From positions 310,001-374,000 of the forward strand of contig JAJNNX010000036.1 of NCBI GenBank assembly GCA_023159155.1: a stretch of DNA of 64,000 nt. Reading direction: 5' to 3'. Positions within the stretch are counted from its first letter, which is position 1; every line of letters starts with the position of its first letter. Positions 29,041 through 41,333 of the stretch are shown piece after piece. Source of the DNA: Ustulina deusta. Taxonomy: Eukaryota; Ascomycota; Sordariomycetes; Xylariales; Xylariaceae. Below the pieces are notes generated by a model. The model was not told the DNA's origin. It made no database searches and saw nothing but the letters and a program-made list of their open reading frames with translations. A program made the position numbers and the translations under genes.

Positions 29041-29280
29041 CTAAACATAAGCGGGCAGAAGTAGTAGTAGATATACTATTATTATTATTGCTACTACTAA
29101 TAGTACTGCTTAGATTGCTGTTAGTATAACACTTAAAATAGCAAAAAAGCTTTATATATAATAGTAATAGTAGTAGTAGCAGTAGTAGTAGTAGTACTAT
29201 TGTTGCTAATAATACTATTACTATTGCTATTACTATTATTATTACTATTGTTATTATATAACAACTATTATTTTTAGGTT
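29041..29280. repeat. AGT/ATT trinucleotide-rich stretch inside Y
   Basis: Dense AGTAGT, ACTACT and ATTATT triplets occur between about 29059 and 29265, shortly before the 3' LTR of Y. It is a low-complexity region, possibly a microsatellite that expanded after insertion or survives because it has few RIP target dinucleotides. Confidence 0.6.
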
Positions 29281-29703
29281 AATATAACCTTAAAGTAATA
29301 GCTAGAGTATATATATAATGTATGTATGTGTATATATGTACGCCTAAAAAAAAAAAAAAAGAAAAAAGAAGAAAAAGCAATATAAAAGCGGTCTGTTTTA
29401 TATATAATAGCTATAAGTATTACGTTTTATTTAATCTTAAGTATTTTTAAATAATATATAGAAAGTAGTTATATATAGAAAATAGTTATGTATAGAAAGT
29501 AGTTATATATAAAAAGTAGTTATATATAATAGGCAAACTATAAAAAGCCTTTTAAAAAAATAGCAATTTAATATGCTATTAAATAATTCTATTAGCTATA
29601 GATTAGCTATATACTATAGTTTATATTTTTTTTATGTTTAGAACTTCTTATTTTTTTAGCAGTTATATAGAAATGCACTATAGTTAAAAAAAAAAAGAGC
29701 TAG

Positions 29704-29957
29704 TATTATAATAATAGTGTTAACTACGCACAAAGCTACTGCTAACTATATATAAAACTATTTATATAACACTAGCAATTGGCTAATTGGTCTAATTGTG
29801 TAAGCGGTATATATATGCAGAATTCTTTTATTATATAAGAATTCTCTATACAAAGGTCCTATTTTTGTATAGATAGTTAGAAAAATAGATCAATATATAT
29901 AGTTATTTATTTTACCTTTTTATTACGTACAATATTATACCCCCTGGCTACCCAACA
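29704..29957 (+). repeat. 3' LTR of element Y
   Basis: 254 bp, the same length as the 5' LTR, ending CCAACA next to the ATATT duplication. Its first base pair reads TA instead of TG, consistent with a RIP G-to-A change. Confidence 0.88.
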
Positions 29958-31149
29958 ATATTAATTTTATATATTAGAAGTCTTTTCTTTTTAAAAATAA
30001 AATTAGTTTATTATTAAAAAATTTTTATAATACTACTTAATTAATTTAAATCTATTTTTCTTATAAAATATTAATTATTTTTAAAATTTTTTTAAGTAGT
30101 TTAGTATAATTATTTTTAGTTATTATAAACTTAATTGTAATAAGTTCTTTTAGAGTTTTTTTAACTAATTATTTTTATTTATTCTAATAAAAATAATTCT
30201 AAAAATCTTATATAATTTTTTTAATAATAGCTTAGTTTTTATTTTTTTAAAAAGTTATTATATAAACTCTTTTTATTTTAAGTTTAAAAGTTCTAAGTTT
30301 TTATTTTTATTTTTTTAGTTTTAATTATTTCTAAAATAATTATTTTATTTTTAAAAAATTGTTTTAATATTTAATAGTATTTTTTTAACGCTTAATTATA
30401 TTAATTTATATTTGTTTATATTTTTAGGTTTATATTTTGTTATTTATAACTAAAAAGTTTAACTATAATTATTAGTAAAAATTAAACTAATAAAAATAAA
30501 TTATCTACCTAAATTAATTATTATAATATATATTAAATATTTATAAACTTTGCTAACTATTTTATTTTAGTAGTTATAAAGTTTTTAAAATTTAGCTAGC
30601 CGAACTATTTTTATTTTCAATTATTGTTTAACTTATTATATAAACTTATAACTAATTATTAAAAAAATATAAGCTTTAATATTATATAAAACTAAAGTTT
30701 TTATTTTAATACTATTAATTTATAATTAAATAAATATTTTAAAAATAATTTATTTATTTTAGTTATATATTTTAGCTAAAATAAATAAAAAAACTAATAA
30801 AAAAAATTTTATTAGTTCTATTTATTTTTTAAATTAAATAAACTACTAAAGCTATTTTTATTATAGCTTTTTTTTGCTAATTAAATATTTAAAACTTTAA
30901 ACTTTTAGTTAAAACAATTAATTAATATATATATATATTTTTTTTTATAAATAAAACAAATCTTATTATTTTAATAAACTTTTTTTTTTTATAATTAATA
31001 CTTATTTTAATTATTTTAAAATTAGCTAAAAATTAATAAACTAGTTTATTAAAAGCTTAATTATTTAAGTTAGATTTTTGCTTAGTTAAGCTAGCAAATT
31101 TAATTTATTAATAATTTTTATAAGTTTATTTAATATTATATATTAATTT

Positions 31150-34100
31150 TGTTACGATCAGTTAAGTAAAGCTTCTATAGCTAGTTTATTAATACTATGA
31201 ACAAAGACTCTAAGCTAAAAAAAAAAAAAAAAAAAGAAAGAAGTCAGAGTTTATATAATAAGTAGATATAGATTCTATATATATAGCTGCAAAGTTAGGT
31301 TGGTTTATATATAGACTTCCTATTTTATTGCTATATAGGTCTAAAGTTCTTGCAAGTTTTGCCAAAACTATACTAACTGTTATACTACTTTTTTTTAAAA
31401 CCAAAAGTTTAAACATAGTTTTAATTTAAAGTTACTAATAATATTAGATTTATATAATCTTTTTATATTATATTGTTTTATTATTATTTTTATAATTATT
31501 TATAAATTTATTAATTATTACTATATATATTTATTTTTATATTTTTATAAAAAGTTTAAAAGTTTTTTTATAAGTTTTATAAAATTAGTCAAGTTTAATT
31601 AGTATATTTTAAAATTTTTAAGTTATATACTAAATATTATTAAAATTATAGCTTTTTTAAGCAACCTAGTATTATAACTTTTTATTTTTTTATATATTTT
31701 TAATTATTTAATTTATTTAATTTTAAATTTTGTTTTATTATTAATATTTTTAGTTAAAAGTAATAATTAGATTTATTAAAATAAAAAGTTATTATTTATT
31801 TTTTATAATTAGTTAGCATAAAACAAGTTTTTTATTTTATGAAAATTAGACAAATTAAAAATATAGCTAAATTTTTATTTTTTTTAAATTTTAAAAAATC
31901 TAACTAATTAGAAGTCTAATCTAATAGTTAATACTTGCGTTATAAAACTTTTTTTTTTTAAAAAACTTTGTTTTTTATTTTAAAATTTACTAAATATTTT
32001 TTTTTATTAGCTTATAGCTCGTATTGTTTTTATATAAAAATTACTATATTATATATTATTTTTTAAATATTTTAAGTTTAGCGGACTAGTTTAAATATTT
32101 ATTGCTTAATATTAAAATTCATAATAATTTTATTAATATTTACTATTAAAAAGTTTTATATTTTAACTTTTATTATTATTTTTAGTAATAATATATTAAT
32201 TAATAAATATTACAAAAAATTATATATAAAGTTTAAAACAAAAAAATAAATGTTTTAATTGTTCTAATATTTATTAATATAAAAATAAAATTATTAGTCT
32301 AGTTTTTAATTAATTAATTTTATTGTTTTTTAGGTTTAAAAGTAATAAGTACTACTAAAATAATGCTTAATACTTATAAAACTATTAATTATTACTATAA
32401 ACTTAAAAATAAATAGTCCTATATTATTTAATATTTATATATTTAGTATACTAAAAAATCTATATAAACTTTTATAATATTATATAGCTAGTAACTTTAT
32501 AATGTTTGTTTTTTTATTAAATAAAATTATAATCAAATAGCTAAACTTATTTATAAATATTTATATATAGTTATAACCCTATTAGTTAAGTAGTATATTT
32601 TTACTATTTATTACTATGTATTGCTATATTATAGCTAGTATAAACAATAAATAAAAAAAGCTAGAAATCTTATTTTATAATATTTTATTTTTTTTATAGT
32701 TATAACAATTATATATATATTATTTATAATTATATTTTAAATAAAACTAATAGTATTTTTGTTTTAATATTTTAATTATTTTGTATTAATTTTAATATAT
32801 AATAATTAGAAATATATAAACTTTTTGAATTAAAGCTATATAAAAAAAAATAGTTCTATTTAAAATAACCTTAGGTATATATAGCTTTTTATTTTTATTT
32901 CCTAGCTCTTATAGCTAATTTTTTTATTTAATTAAGTTTACTAGGTTAGCTTTTTAAAAAATATTAAATAAAAAGTCTATAGTTAATATAAAACCTAATA
33001 TTTTATTAAATAGAACTAATACTATTATTTATTTTTTAACTTTTTTAGTTTTAATTATAAAAAGCTTAGCTATTTTTTTTAATAAAACATTAACTATTAT
33101 ATTTTTTTATTTTAGTTAATATTAAAAAGTAATATTAAAGTTTAATAAAAAATCAGCCTAATATATTTATTATATTAATAAAATCTATTTATTTAAAAAA
33201 TATAATAAAGTTTAATAATTAATTATTATAAAAATTTTAGTTTTAAAGAGCTCTAAATAGTAGTATTCTAAAATTTATATTACTACTAAAAATTTATAGT
33301 TTTAAATTAAATAAACTTACTTAATTAATATTATTATTTTAAAAAAATATTTTATAAGTTTTTAGGTTATATTTTCTTATTACTACTAAATAATTTTTTT
33401 TATTATATTATATAAAATATTTATTTTTATTTATATTAATTAGCTAAACCTAAAAAAAACTAAAATAAATACTTTATAAACTAGCAGTTTTATATATTTA
33501 AAAGTTTATTTTTATTTTAGTCCTATTATAAATAGCTTGTTTTTTTTTAATAATTAATTTAAAAAAGCAGCAATTTTACTAATATAATAAGTAAATATAT
33601 ATATATAATTACAAAGCTTAAAAAACAACTAAATTAATTTAATACTTTTAAAATTATTAAAATCCTAATTTAGGATTGCTTAGATTTTAGTAGAATTAAT
33701 TCTAATTTTTATTTTAGTTTTTATAACTATTCCTAAATAATTAATAATAAATATATTAAAACAAAACTTTTTAATATTTTTTTAATATTTAGCTTAATAT
33801 AAACAATAAATTATTTTTTTATAATAAATTTAGTACTATTTTTTAATTTTAAAATAAATTAAAATATTATTTATATAAATACTTATAAACTTGTTTAAAA
33901 GTTTTTAAATTTATATATTAATAAAAGCTTGCTACTAAACAGATCTTACTTTTAAACTAAATAATAAAACTTTTTATTAAAATATTTTTTTATAAGTTTA
34001 AAAAAAAATAAAATAATATAATTTTATAATTAATAATAATTAATAAAAAGCTTTAATAATATCTAGTTTAATAAATTAAATAATATTATAATAATTAAAT

Positions 34101-37100
34101 ATAATACTATTAATATTTAAAACTAATATAATTTAATTTTTTAAATATATATTTTTTTATTAATAATTAATTATAAACTTATGTTTAATTAATTTAAGTT
34201 TAAATATAAATAAAACAAAAATAATATTTAAATTTATATTTTATTTAATAAAATTAATAACTAATAGTTTATTTATAAATTCTTTTTTAAATAAAATAAA
34301 CTATATAAATATATAATATTAATAAAAGCTAAAAGCATATTTTTTACTATTAAGTTTTAGTACTATATTAAACCTTATTTATAATAGTAGTAAAGTTTTA
34401 AATTTTTAAATTTTTTTTTTTAAAAAACCCCTTTTAAATATAATAATTAAAAAAACAAAAAGCTTTATATTAATTCTATATACTTAGGGTTTTTTCTTTT
34501 TAAAAATAAAATCAGTTTATTATTAAAAGTTTTTTATAATACTACTTAATTAATTTAAATCTATTTTTTTTATAAAATATTAATTATTTTTAAGTTTTTT
34601 TTAAATAGTTTAGTATAGTTATTTTTAATTATTACAAACTTAATTATAATAAGTTTTTTTAAAGTTTTTTTAGCTAATTATTTCTATTTATTTTAATAGA
34701 AATAATTCTAAAAGTTTTGCATAATTTTTTTAATAATAGCTTAGTTTTTTTTTTTTTTAGGAATTATTATATAAATCCTTTTTGTTTTAGGTTTAAAAAT
34801 CCTAGGTTTTTTTTTTATTTTTTTAGTTTTAGTTATTTCTAAAATAATTATTTTATTTTTAAAAAGTTATTTTAATATTTAATAGTATTTTTTTAATATT
34901 TAATTATATTAATTTATATTTTTTTATATTTTTAGGTCTATATTTTATTATTTATAATTAAAAAGCTTAATTATAAATGTTAGCAAAAATTAAACAAATA
35001 AAAATAAATTATTTAGCTAAATTAATTATTATTTTTAGGTTTTTATTAAAATATTTTATTTTATTAATTATTTAATATTAATAATAATATTATAACTAAA
35101 ATTAATAACTTAAAACGTTTAGTCTTTAAATTATTAACTATTAATTTTTATAGTATATATTAAATATTTATAAATTTTGTTAATTATTTTGCTTTAGTAG
35201 TTGTAAAGTTTTTAAAGTTTAGCTAGCTAAACTATTTCTATTTTTAATTATTGCTTAACTTATTATATAAATTTGCAGTTAATTATTAAAAAAATATAAG
35301 CTTTAATATTATATAAAACTAAAGTTTTTATTTCAATATTATTAATTTATAATTAAATAAATATTTTAAAAATAATTAATTTGTTTTAGCTATATATTTT
35401 AATTAAAATAAATAAAAAGATTAACAAAAAGATTTCTATTAATCCTATTTGTTTTTTAAATTAAATAAACTACTAGAGCTATTTTTATTAAAGCTTTTTT
35501 TTACTAGTTAAATACTTAAAACTTTAAGCTTTTAATTAAAGTAGTTAATTAATATATACTTTTTTTTATTATAAATAAAACAGATCTTATTATTTTAATA
35601 AGCTTTTTTTTTTTTTATAATTAGTGCTTATTTTAATTATTTTAAAATAAATGTTTTAGAACTTCTAAAATTAGCTAAAAATTAATAAGCTAGTTTACTA
35701 AAAGCTTAATTATTTAAATTAGATTTTTATTTAGTTAAACTAGCAAGTTTAATTTATTAATAGTTTTTATAAGCTTGTTTAGTATTATATACTAATTTAA
35801 TAATTTTACTAATAAATAATTTATAAAAAATAGCTAAATTTATAAAAGCTTTATATAAGTTTTTTTTTTAAATTTATATAAAAATAGTCCTATAATTTAT
35901 ATTTTTATTATAACTTAGCTAATTAATATTTTTAAGCTAAACTATTAAATATAAAAATAAATTTATTAATATTTTTATTAGCTCTATATATATAAGCTTA
36001 AAATATTTTATAAGCTATAGCTATTTAATTAAAGTTATAATAAACTATTAATAAAGCTTAAATTATTTTAATAATACTATTAAATAGTTTTTTAGTTAAA
36101 TAAAAATATATTTTTATTAATTTTTTAGTATATTTTTTTAACTAGCTTATAATATACTAAAATTAACTATTTTTAGTTCAAAACATAGTAATATTTTTAT
36201 TTAGCTTTTTTATTAGTTTATAAACCTAGTTATTAAATAAGGCTTTATTTCTTATAAACTTACTAAAATTAGTTCTTTATATTTTAGTTTTTTTAATATA
36301 AACAAAGTTTAAAGCATTAAAAAATAAACTAATAAAATAAAAAATAAATAAAGCAATAAAACTAAAAAGTTTAAAATTAATACTTTTAAATATATTTTTT
36401 ACTATTAAATTATAGTTATTTTTTAAAAGTACTAAAATAAACGTATTAAAAAATCAATGCTTTATATTTTTTATTTATTAAAAAAGTTTAACTAAAACTA
36501 ATATAAAGTTGCAAGCTTATATAGCTATAATATTTAGTATTATATTTCTAAATATATTATTTATTTTAAATAATTTTAGTTCTAGTTTAAATTTTGCTTT
36601 TTTAAATCTTAACTTTTTATTTTTTTTAGATTTTTTTTTAAATATTAGTTTGTTTAAAGCGTTTATAAAAAAATCTAATATTTAAATTTTTTTTTTTTTT
36701 TAAAAAAAAAATTTTAAAATTATTTAATAGTAAAAAACTAGCTATATTTAAAAGCTAGAATTATTTTAATTGTTTAAAAACTAAAAATAAAATAAAAATA
36801 TTTAAAGTTAGATTTTTTATAAATTATTAACTTTTAAATAATATAAAAGTTAAAAGTTTTATTAAAGTTATATTAAAATTAAATTTATATTATAAAATAT
36901 ATAATCTTTTATATTAAATATATAACTAAAAAAAAAAAAGTTTATTTATATTTTATTAATTATAGCAAAATAAAAAATATATATTTATTAAACATTTATT
37001 AATAAATAATTAGTAAGCTTAAAGTAGTATTATAATTAATTAAGTAAAGTTTTTATAGCTAATTTATTAATACTATAAATAAAAATTCTAAACTAAAAAA

Positions 37101-37260
37101 AAAAAAAAAAAAAAAAAAAACAGAGTTTATAAAATAGGTAGATATAAACTTTATATATATAGCTGCAGAGTTAGGTTGGTCTATACGCAGACTTTTTATT
37201 TTATTGCTATATAGGTCTAAAATTCTTGCAAATCTTGCTAAAACTATACTAACTATTATA
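31150..37260 (-). mobile_element. LTR retroelement X, copy 2 (nested in copy 1)
   Basis: A complete 6111-bp copy between LTR B (31150-31384, TGTTACGATC...) and LTR C (37028-37260). The 5 bases AATTT lie before LTR B (31145-31149) and again after LTR C (37261-37265). The interrupted body of copy 1 resumes after the second AATTT with the same sequence that follows this point inside copy 2 (near 35800). This is therefore insertion of X into X, not a tandem array. The body aligns throughout with copy 1, mostly with transition differences. The purine tract next to LTR B is RIP-mutated but recognisable. No intact coding frame remains. Confidence 0.87.
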
Positions 37261-38491
37261 AATTTAATAATTTTATTAATAAATAATTTATAAAAAATAT
37301 TTAAATTTATAAAAGCTTTATATAAATTTTTTTTTTAGTTTATATAAAAATAGTTTTATAATTTATATTTTTATTATAATTTAATAAATTAATATTTTTA
37401 AACTAAACTATTAAATATAAAAATAAACTTATTAATATTTTTATTAGTTTTATATATATAAACTTAAAATATTTTATAAATAATAATTATTTAATTAAAA
37501 TTATAATAAATTATTAATAAAACTTAAATTATTTTAGTAATATTATTAAATAATTTTTTAATTAAATAAAAATATATTTTTATTAATTTTTTAATATATT
37601 TTTTTAATTAGTTTATAATATATTAAAATTAGCTATTTTTAGTTTAAAATATAATAATATTTTTATTTAATTTTTTTGCTAATTTATAAACCTAGTTATT
37701 AAATAAGATTTTATTTTTTATAAATTTATTAAAATTAATTTTTTATATTTTAGTTTTTTTAATATAAATAAAGTTTAAAGCGCTAAAAAATAAACTAATA
37801 AAATAAAAAATAAATAAAACAATAAAATTAAAAAATTTAAAATTAATATTTTTAAATATATTTTTTATAATTAAATTATAATTATTTTTTAAAAATATTA
37901 AAATAAATATATTAAAAAATTAATGTTTTATTTTTTTTATTTATTAAAAAAGTTCTATTAAAACTAATATAAAATTATAAGTTTATATAACTATAATATT
38001 TAATACTATATTTTTAAATATATTCTTTATTTTAAATTGTTTTAGTTCTAGTTTAAATTTTGCTTTTTTAAATTTTAACTTTTTATTTTTTTTAGATTTT
38101 TTTTTAAATATTAGTTCGCTTAAAATATTTATAAAAAAATCTAATACTTAAAAATTTTTTTTTTTTTAAAAATTTTTTTTTTAAATTATTTAATAATAAA
38201 AAACTAGTTATATTCAAAAATTAAAGTTATTTTAATTATTTAAAAACTAAAAATAAAATAAAAATATTTAAAGTTAAGTTTTTTATAAATTATTAGCTTT
38301 TAAATAATATAAAAATTAAAAATTTTATTAAAATTATATTAAAATTAAATTTATATTATAAAATATATAATTTTTTATATTAAATATATAACTAAAAAAA
38401 AAAATTTATTTATATTTTATTAATTATAATAAAATAAAAAATATATATTTATTAAATATTTATTAATAAATAATTAATAAGCTTAAAATAG

Positions 38492-38728
38492 TATTATAAT
38501 TAGTTAAGTAAAGCTTTTATAGCTAGTTTATTAATATTATAAACAAAAACTCTAAACTAAAAAAAAAAAAAAAAAAAATCAGAGTTTATAAAGTAGATAG
38601 ATATAGACTCTATATATATAGCTACAAAGTTAGGTTGGTCCGTACATAGACTTCCTATCTTATCGCTATATAGGTCTAAAGTCCTTATAAGTCTTGCTAA
38701 GACTATATAGACTATACTAACCGTTACA
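38492..38728 (-). repeat. LTR D of element X copy 1
   Basis: 237 bp, beginning TATTATAATTAGTT and ending CTAACCGTTACA. It is followed by AGTTT, the partner of the duplication left of LTR A. Confidence 0.85.
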
Positions 38729-38733
38729 AGTTT

Positions 38734-39609
38734 TTGCTTAAGGTTATTACTTTTTAGGAACTTTAGTAAATAGCCTAATATTTTCTAAAAGGTTTTATTT
38801 TTTGTTTAAAATAATGCTTAATATTTTATTTAAAATAATATTTATTATTTTATTTTAAATAAAATAAGTTTTATTTATTAGGTTAATAGCTAATTTAGAG
38901 CTTTTTAAGATTATAGTATAGCTGTTATTTGTTTAGTTAGTGCTTAAGCTCTTATTAATAAAAGGGCTATTTAAAAGAGCACTAAATATATTTATACTAA
39001 AAAAAAAGGATTAATTAGTAGTACTATAGTATAAAAGTAGTACTTTTAAAAATAGGGCTATTTTTAAGTAGTTTAAAAAGATTTTTATTATTTTTTAAGC
39101 ATAGATATATTATTTACTTTAGTAAAAAAAAACTATACTATTTAGTAATCTAGCAACTATTATAAATATAGTACGCTAGTTGTTTTTTTTTTTTTTAATT
39201 TTATTAAAAACAAAAATTAAGGTTTTAAATACTAATTTTTTTTTTAGCTAAGTATAGACTAAAATAAATATTTTAGCAAGTTATAAGTATTTTTAAGCAA
39301 TAATAAGTTTTTTTATAAATATAAAATTAATAAGTGCTAATATTATAACTATTTGTTTTTTCTTTTTTGCTAGCTATAATAATATTAGTTAGTCCTTTAA
39401 AGTTAAAGGGCCTTTATTAATTATTGCTTATAACGCAACGTTGTTTCGATAGGGCGTTATAGCTATTGCTAGCTTACGTATAGCTATAACAGCTGTTATA
39501 AACGTTAGGACAGAGGCAGGGCCCTTTAGTATTTTAGTTGTTTTTATAGAGGTGTTAAGCAAATGGCTGTAGATTAGGTGTGTGTACTAACAGTGGGTGC
39601 CAAGAAAAA
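38734..39609. other. Right margin of the A+T island
   Basis: The first ~90 bases complete the right inverted arm. The rest is A+T-rich with a gradual return to normal composition after 39.4 kb. A perfect 16-bp palindrome TATAACAGCTGTTATA is at 39485-39500. No element end or duplication was identified at the outer border. Confidence 0.5.
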
Positions 39610-40658
39610 TTATTTAAAAGGGAAGGTGGAAGAGTGCTGGTTTGCCAGCATATGTACAGTTTCGAGGAGATGGCGAAATTTAATAGTCAATCCCAGTGTC
39701 GGTAAATTGGGGACAGAAGAGTTAGAATAGAAGCCAACATGGCGGCCTGTCAACTGTGAATCGGGTTCAAGGTCTAGGTGATCACTGTGAGCCATTGAAC
39801 GAATGATGGATGACTCTTCGAAAAATCCTGTAATAACAAGAGGCTCAGTCCAAGTTATACGAGACAGGAAAGTTAGTGCTGGTACGAAATCTATTGAACT
39901 CACTGGATAGCTCTAGCTTGAGGACATACGTAGGCAGGTGTTGAAGTAAAACCTTCTGAAAATCCGAACTCGCACTGGGTAGGTCTAATACGGACATTTC
40001 ATTCGGGCTCCTAATCCTCGTATATAGTGGTGGATGTGCGGTCTGCTGAAGTGTGACCGGTGGAAGTTGGGATGAAACAATGCCATGAGAGGAATTATTG
40101 TTTCGATTTCGAAAAACCAAGGATAGCGGCGGTGATCGCCTTCCAGGGGAAGGTGTTCGTACCACCACCTCTGGAGGAAGTTGCCGTTGTTGACCTACTC
40201 GAGTGCAGGATCACTCTTAGCGGTGACTTTCAAGTCAATGCTTGCAGGTTGGGATGTTTTACCATCATGGCTTGACCTAGCCCCTGAGCGTCTAATTTCC
40301 TTCCAGGCGTTGACCGAGGGAATCTTTGTTCCACAAAGATATACTGCACTATTTCTTTCTCCTCTCCTTTGGAGTTCCTGGTAGACAGCGTGCCAGTCTG
40401 TCTTCTTCAGCTTCTTGCGAAGGCGCATTTGGCGAAGTTTTGATTCATAAGTCGACAAACTACAGACGTCAGTATTCAAGCGCAATAACATGTACAGGCA
40501 ACCAACGGCGTAGCAGGGAACTCATAATCCCTTTCCATTATTGTTTTAATGTCGACAAGCTTTTTCCTCTCAACTTGGTACAGCTGCCGTAGAGTCGATC
40601 TGTGTTGTTCCCATATGTCATCACTCCGTCCTCCGGGCGGTTGTACAAGAGGAGGCAT
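39610..40658 (-). CDS. Clr5-domain protein, probably C-terminally truncated
   Basis: Four exons: 40658-40507, 40459-40263, 40194-39904 and 39827-39610, giving 285 residues. Introns of 47, 68 and 76 nt keep phase at each junction. The start at 40658 places the Clr5 domain at the N-terminus: DIWEQHRSTLRQLY, LVDIKTIMERDYEFPAT, then STYESKLRQMRLRKKLKK and DWHAVYQELQRRGE with AVYLCGTKIP. An upstream in-frame start at 40757 would add 33 residues of poor quality. Clr5 is a fungal N-terminal domain named after a fission-yeast silencing factor, often fused to ankyrin or TPR regions. Here the tail is short and its stop lies within 20 bp of the A+T island, so the original C-terminal part was probably lost at that border. 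Confidence 0.78.
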
Positions 40659-41333
40659 TTTTGGCGTGCCTAAGCAGGCGCAAGGACAGGATGTGATTGT
40701 ACGAGAAATGAGGACAGTACCGAAATCCTGACCGAGGTTGGAAAGAGAGAGCCTCATTTATCATTACTTATATGAATGGTTCTTTGTCTAGCCCAATCAG
40801 GCTCTGAGCAAGAGACGCCAACTACATAGTAGGATGAAGGTAATTAACCCGTACCTAATTAGGCACTGAACTCTATCATCCACAGCCTGCCTACATATTG
40901 CATAGGAGTGCGCCACCCCAATACTACCATGAAGCAAATAGGCAACGACAAGCGGTCTGCATAAGCCTAACCAGGGCGCCGCATTACGAGAATTAACCAA
41001 TCGGGTCAATATATTCCATCCACCAGTCACCTGCTGGACATTTCCTGCTGACACGGGTTTGGACAATATGTGCGGGATCGGTCAGCCCCCACTGGATGCA
41101 TGATTAGACGCCTCGTGCCTAGCATGGCTGTCCATCGCCATAGCCGATTTCGACTGCGAATGGTGGAAATGGCTCGCCTTCATCGCGTATCTGCGCATCC
41201 GAACATTTCTGAAACGTTGGGGTCCGGTCCCCGTTTCTGTTCGTAATCTCGGCATGGCGATAGCGGGTGATGTCGTCTCGAAGTGACTGGAGAGAGGGAT
41301 ATTCTTTAGGAACACCGTCGAGTTCGTCCCATA
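40659..41333. other. Intergenic stretch with an orphan reading frame next to the TIR element
   Basis: 40659-41080 shows no supported gene. From 41333 back to about 41119 the minus strand reads WDELDGVPKEYPSL, RDDITRYRHAEIT and onward to a stop. This frame continues across the TIR element if that element is removed (see findings). The family is not recognised. Confidence 0.4.

Larger units (their letters stand above)
22708..29957 (+). mobile_element. LTR retroelement Y nested in X copy 1
   Basis: Two 254-bp LTRs, 22708-22961 and 29704-29957, align along their whole length. The 5' LTR starts TGTTGTAATAATAG and the 3' LTR ends GGCTACCCAACA. The bases ATATT precede the first LTR (22703-22707) and follow the second (29958-29962), a 5-bp target duplication. 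A purine tract (A11 then GAGC, 29686-29700) lies directly before the 3' LTR, and the plus strand is A-rich, so sense is probably plus. Length is 7250 bp. X copy 2 (near 34465) shows the same locus uninterrupted. The interior is RIP-degraded with no usable frame; the superfamily is not determined. Confidence 0.88.
19410..38728 (-). mobile_element. LTR retroelement X, copy 1 (interrupted by Y and by X copy 2)
   Basis: Bounded by LTR A (19410-19654) and LTR D (38492-38728), both of the form TGT...GTTAYA. LTR D is the least mutated at its end (CCGTTACA). The 5 bases before LTR A (19405-19409) and after LTR D (38729-38733) are both AGTTT, a 5-bp target duplication. The body is 19655-22707, 29963-31149 and 37266-38491. 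Without its insertions the element is about 5.95 kb. Orientation is inferred as minus: a purine tract AGAAAGAGGTAG abuts the reverse-complemented LTR (plus 19655-19666), and the plus strand is T-rich in this body. All coding capacity is destroyed by RIP. Gypsy or Copia class cannot be decided. Confidence 0.85.
13561..39600. repeat. 26-kb RIP-degraded A+T-rich transposon island
   Basis: From about 13.6 to 39.6 kb the sequence is dominated by TA, AA and TT dinucleotides with almost no C or G, and no open frame longer than about 80 codons. Multiple homologous copies inside it differ mainly by C-to-T and G-to-A changes. This is the signature of repeat-induced point mutation, a pre-meiotic defence that mutates duplicated DNA in ascomycetes. 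The island is not a single block: nested element boundaries with target-site duplications are listed separately. No functional gene is supported inside. Confidence 0.92.

Noticed and set aside
29041..29280. CRISPR-like array
   Set aside because: The repeats are simple triplets without spacer structure, and the genome is eukaryotic.
31210..31416. 68-codon minus-strand open frame
   Set aside because: It lies mostly in LTR B of element X; the A-run produces its poly-Phe end.
19410..38728. Tandem array of X sharing LTRs
   Set aside because: The AATTT duplication and exact resumption of copy 1 after LTR C show nested insertion instead of tandem amplification.
13561..39600. Mitochondrial DNA or centromere core as explanation of the A+T island
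   Set aside because: Mitochondrial genes are absent and the transposon boundaries explain the sequence. A pericentromeric position is possible but cannot be judged from this window.
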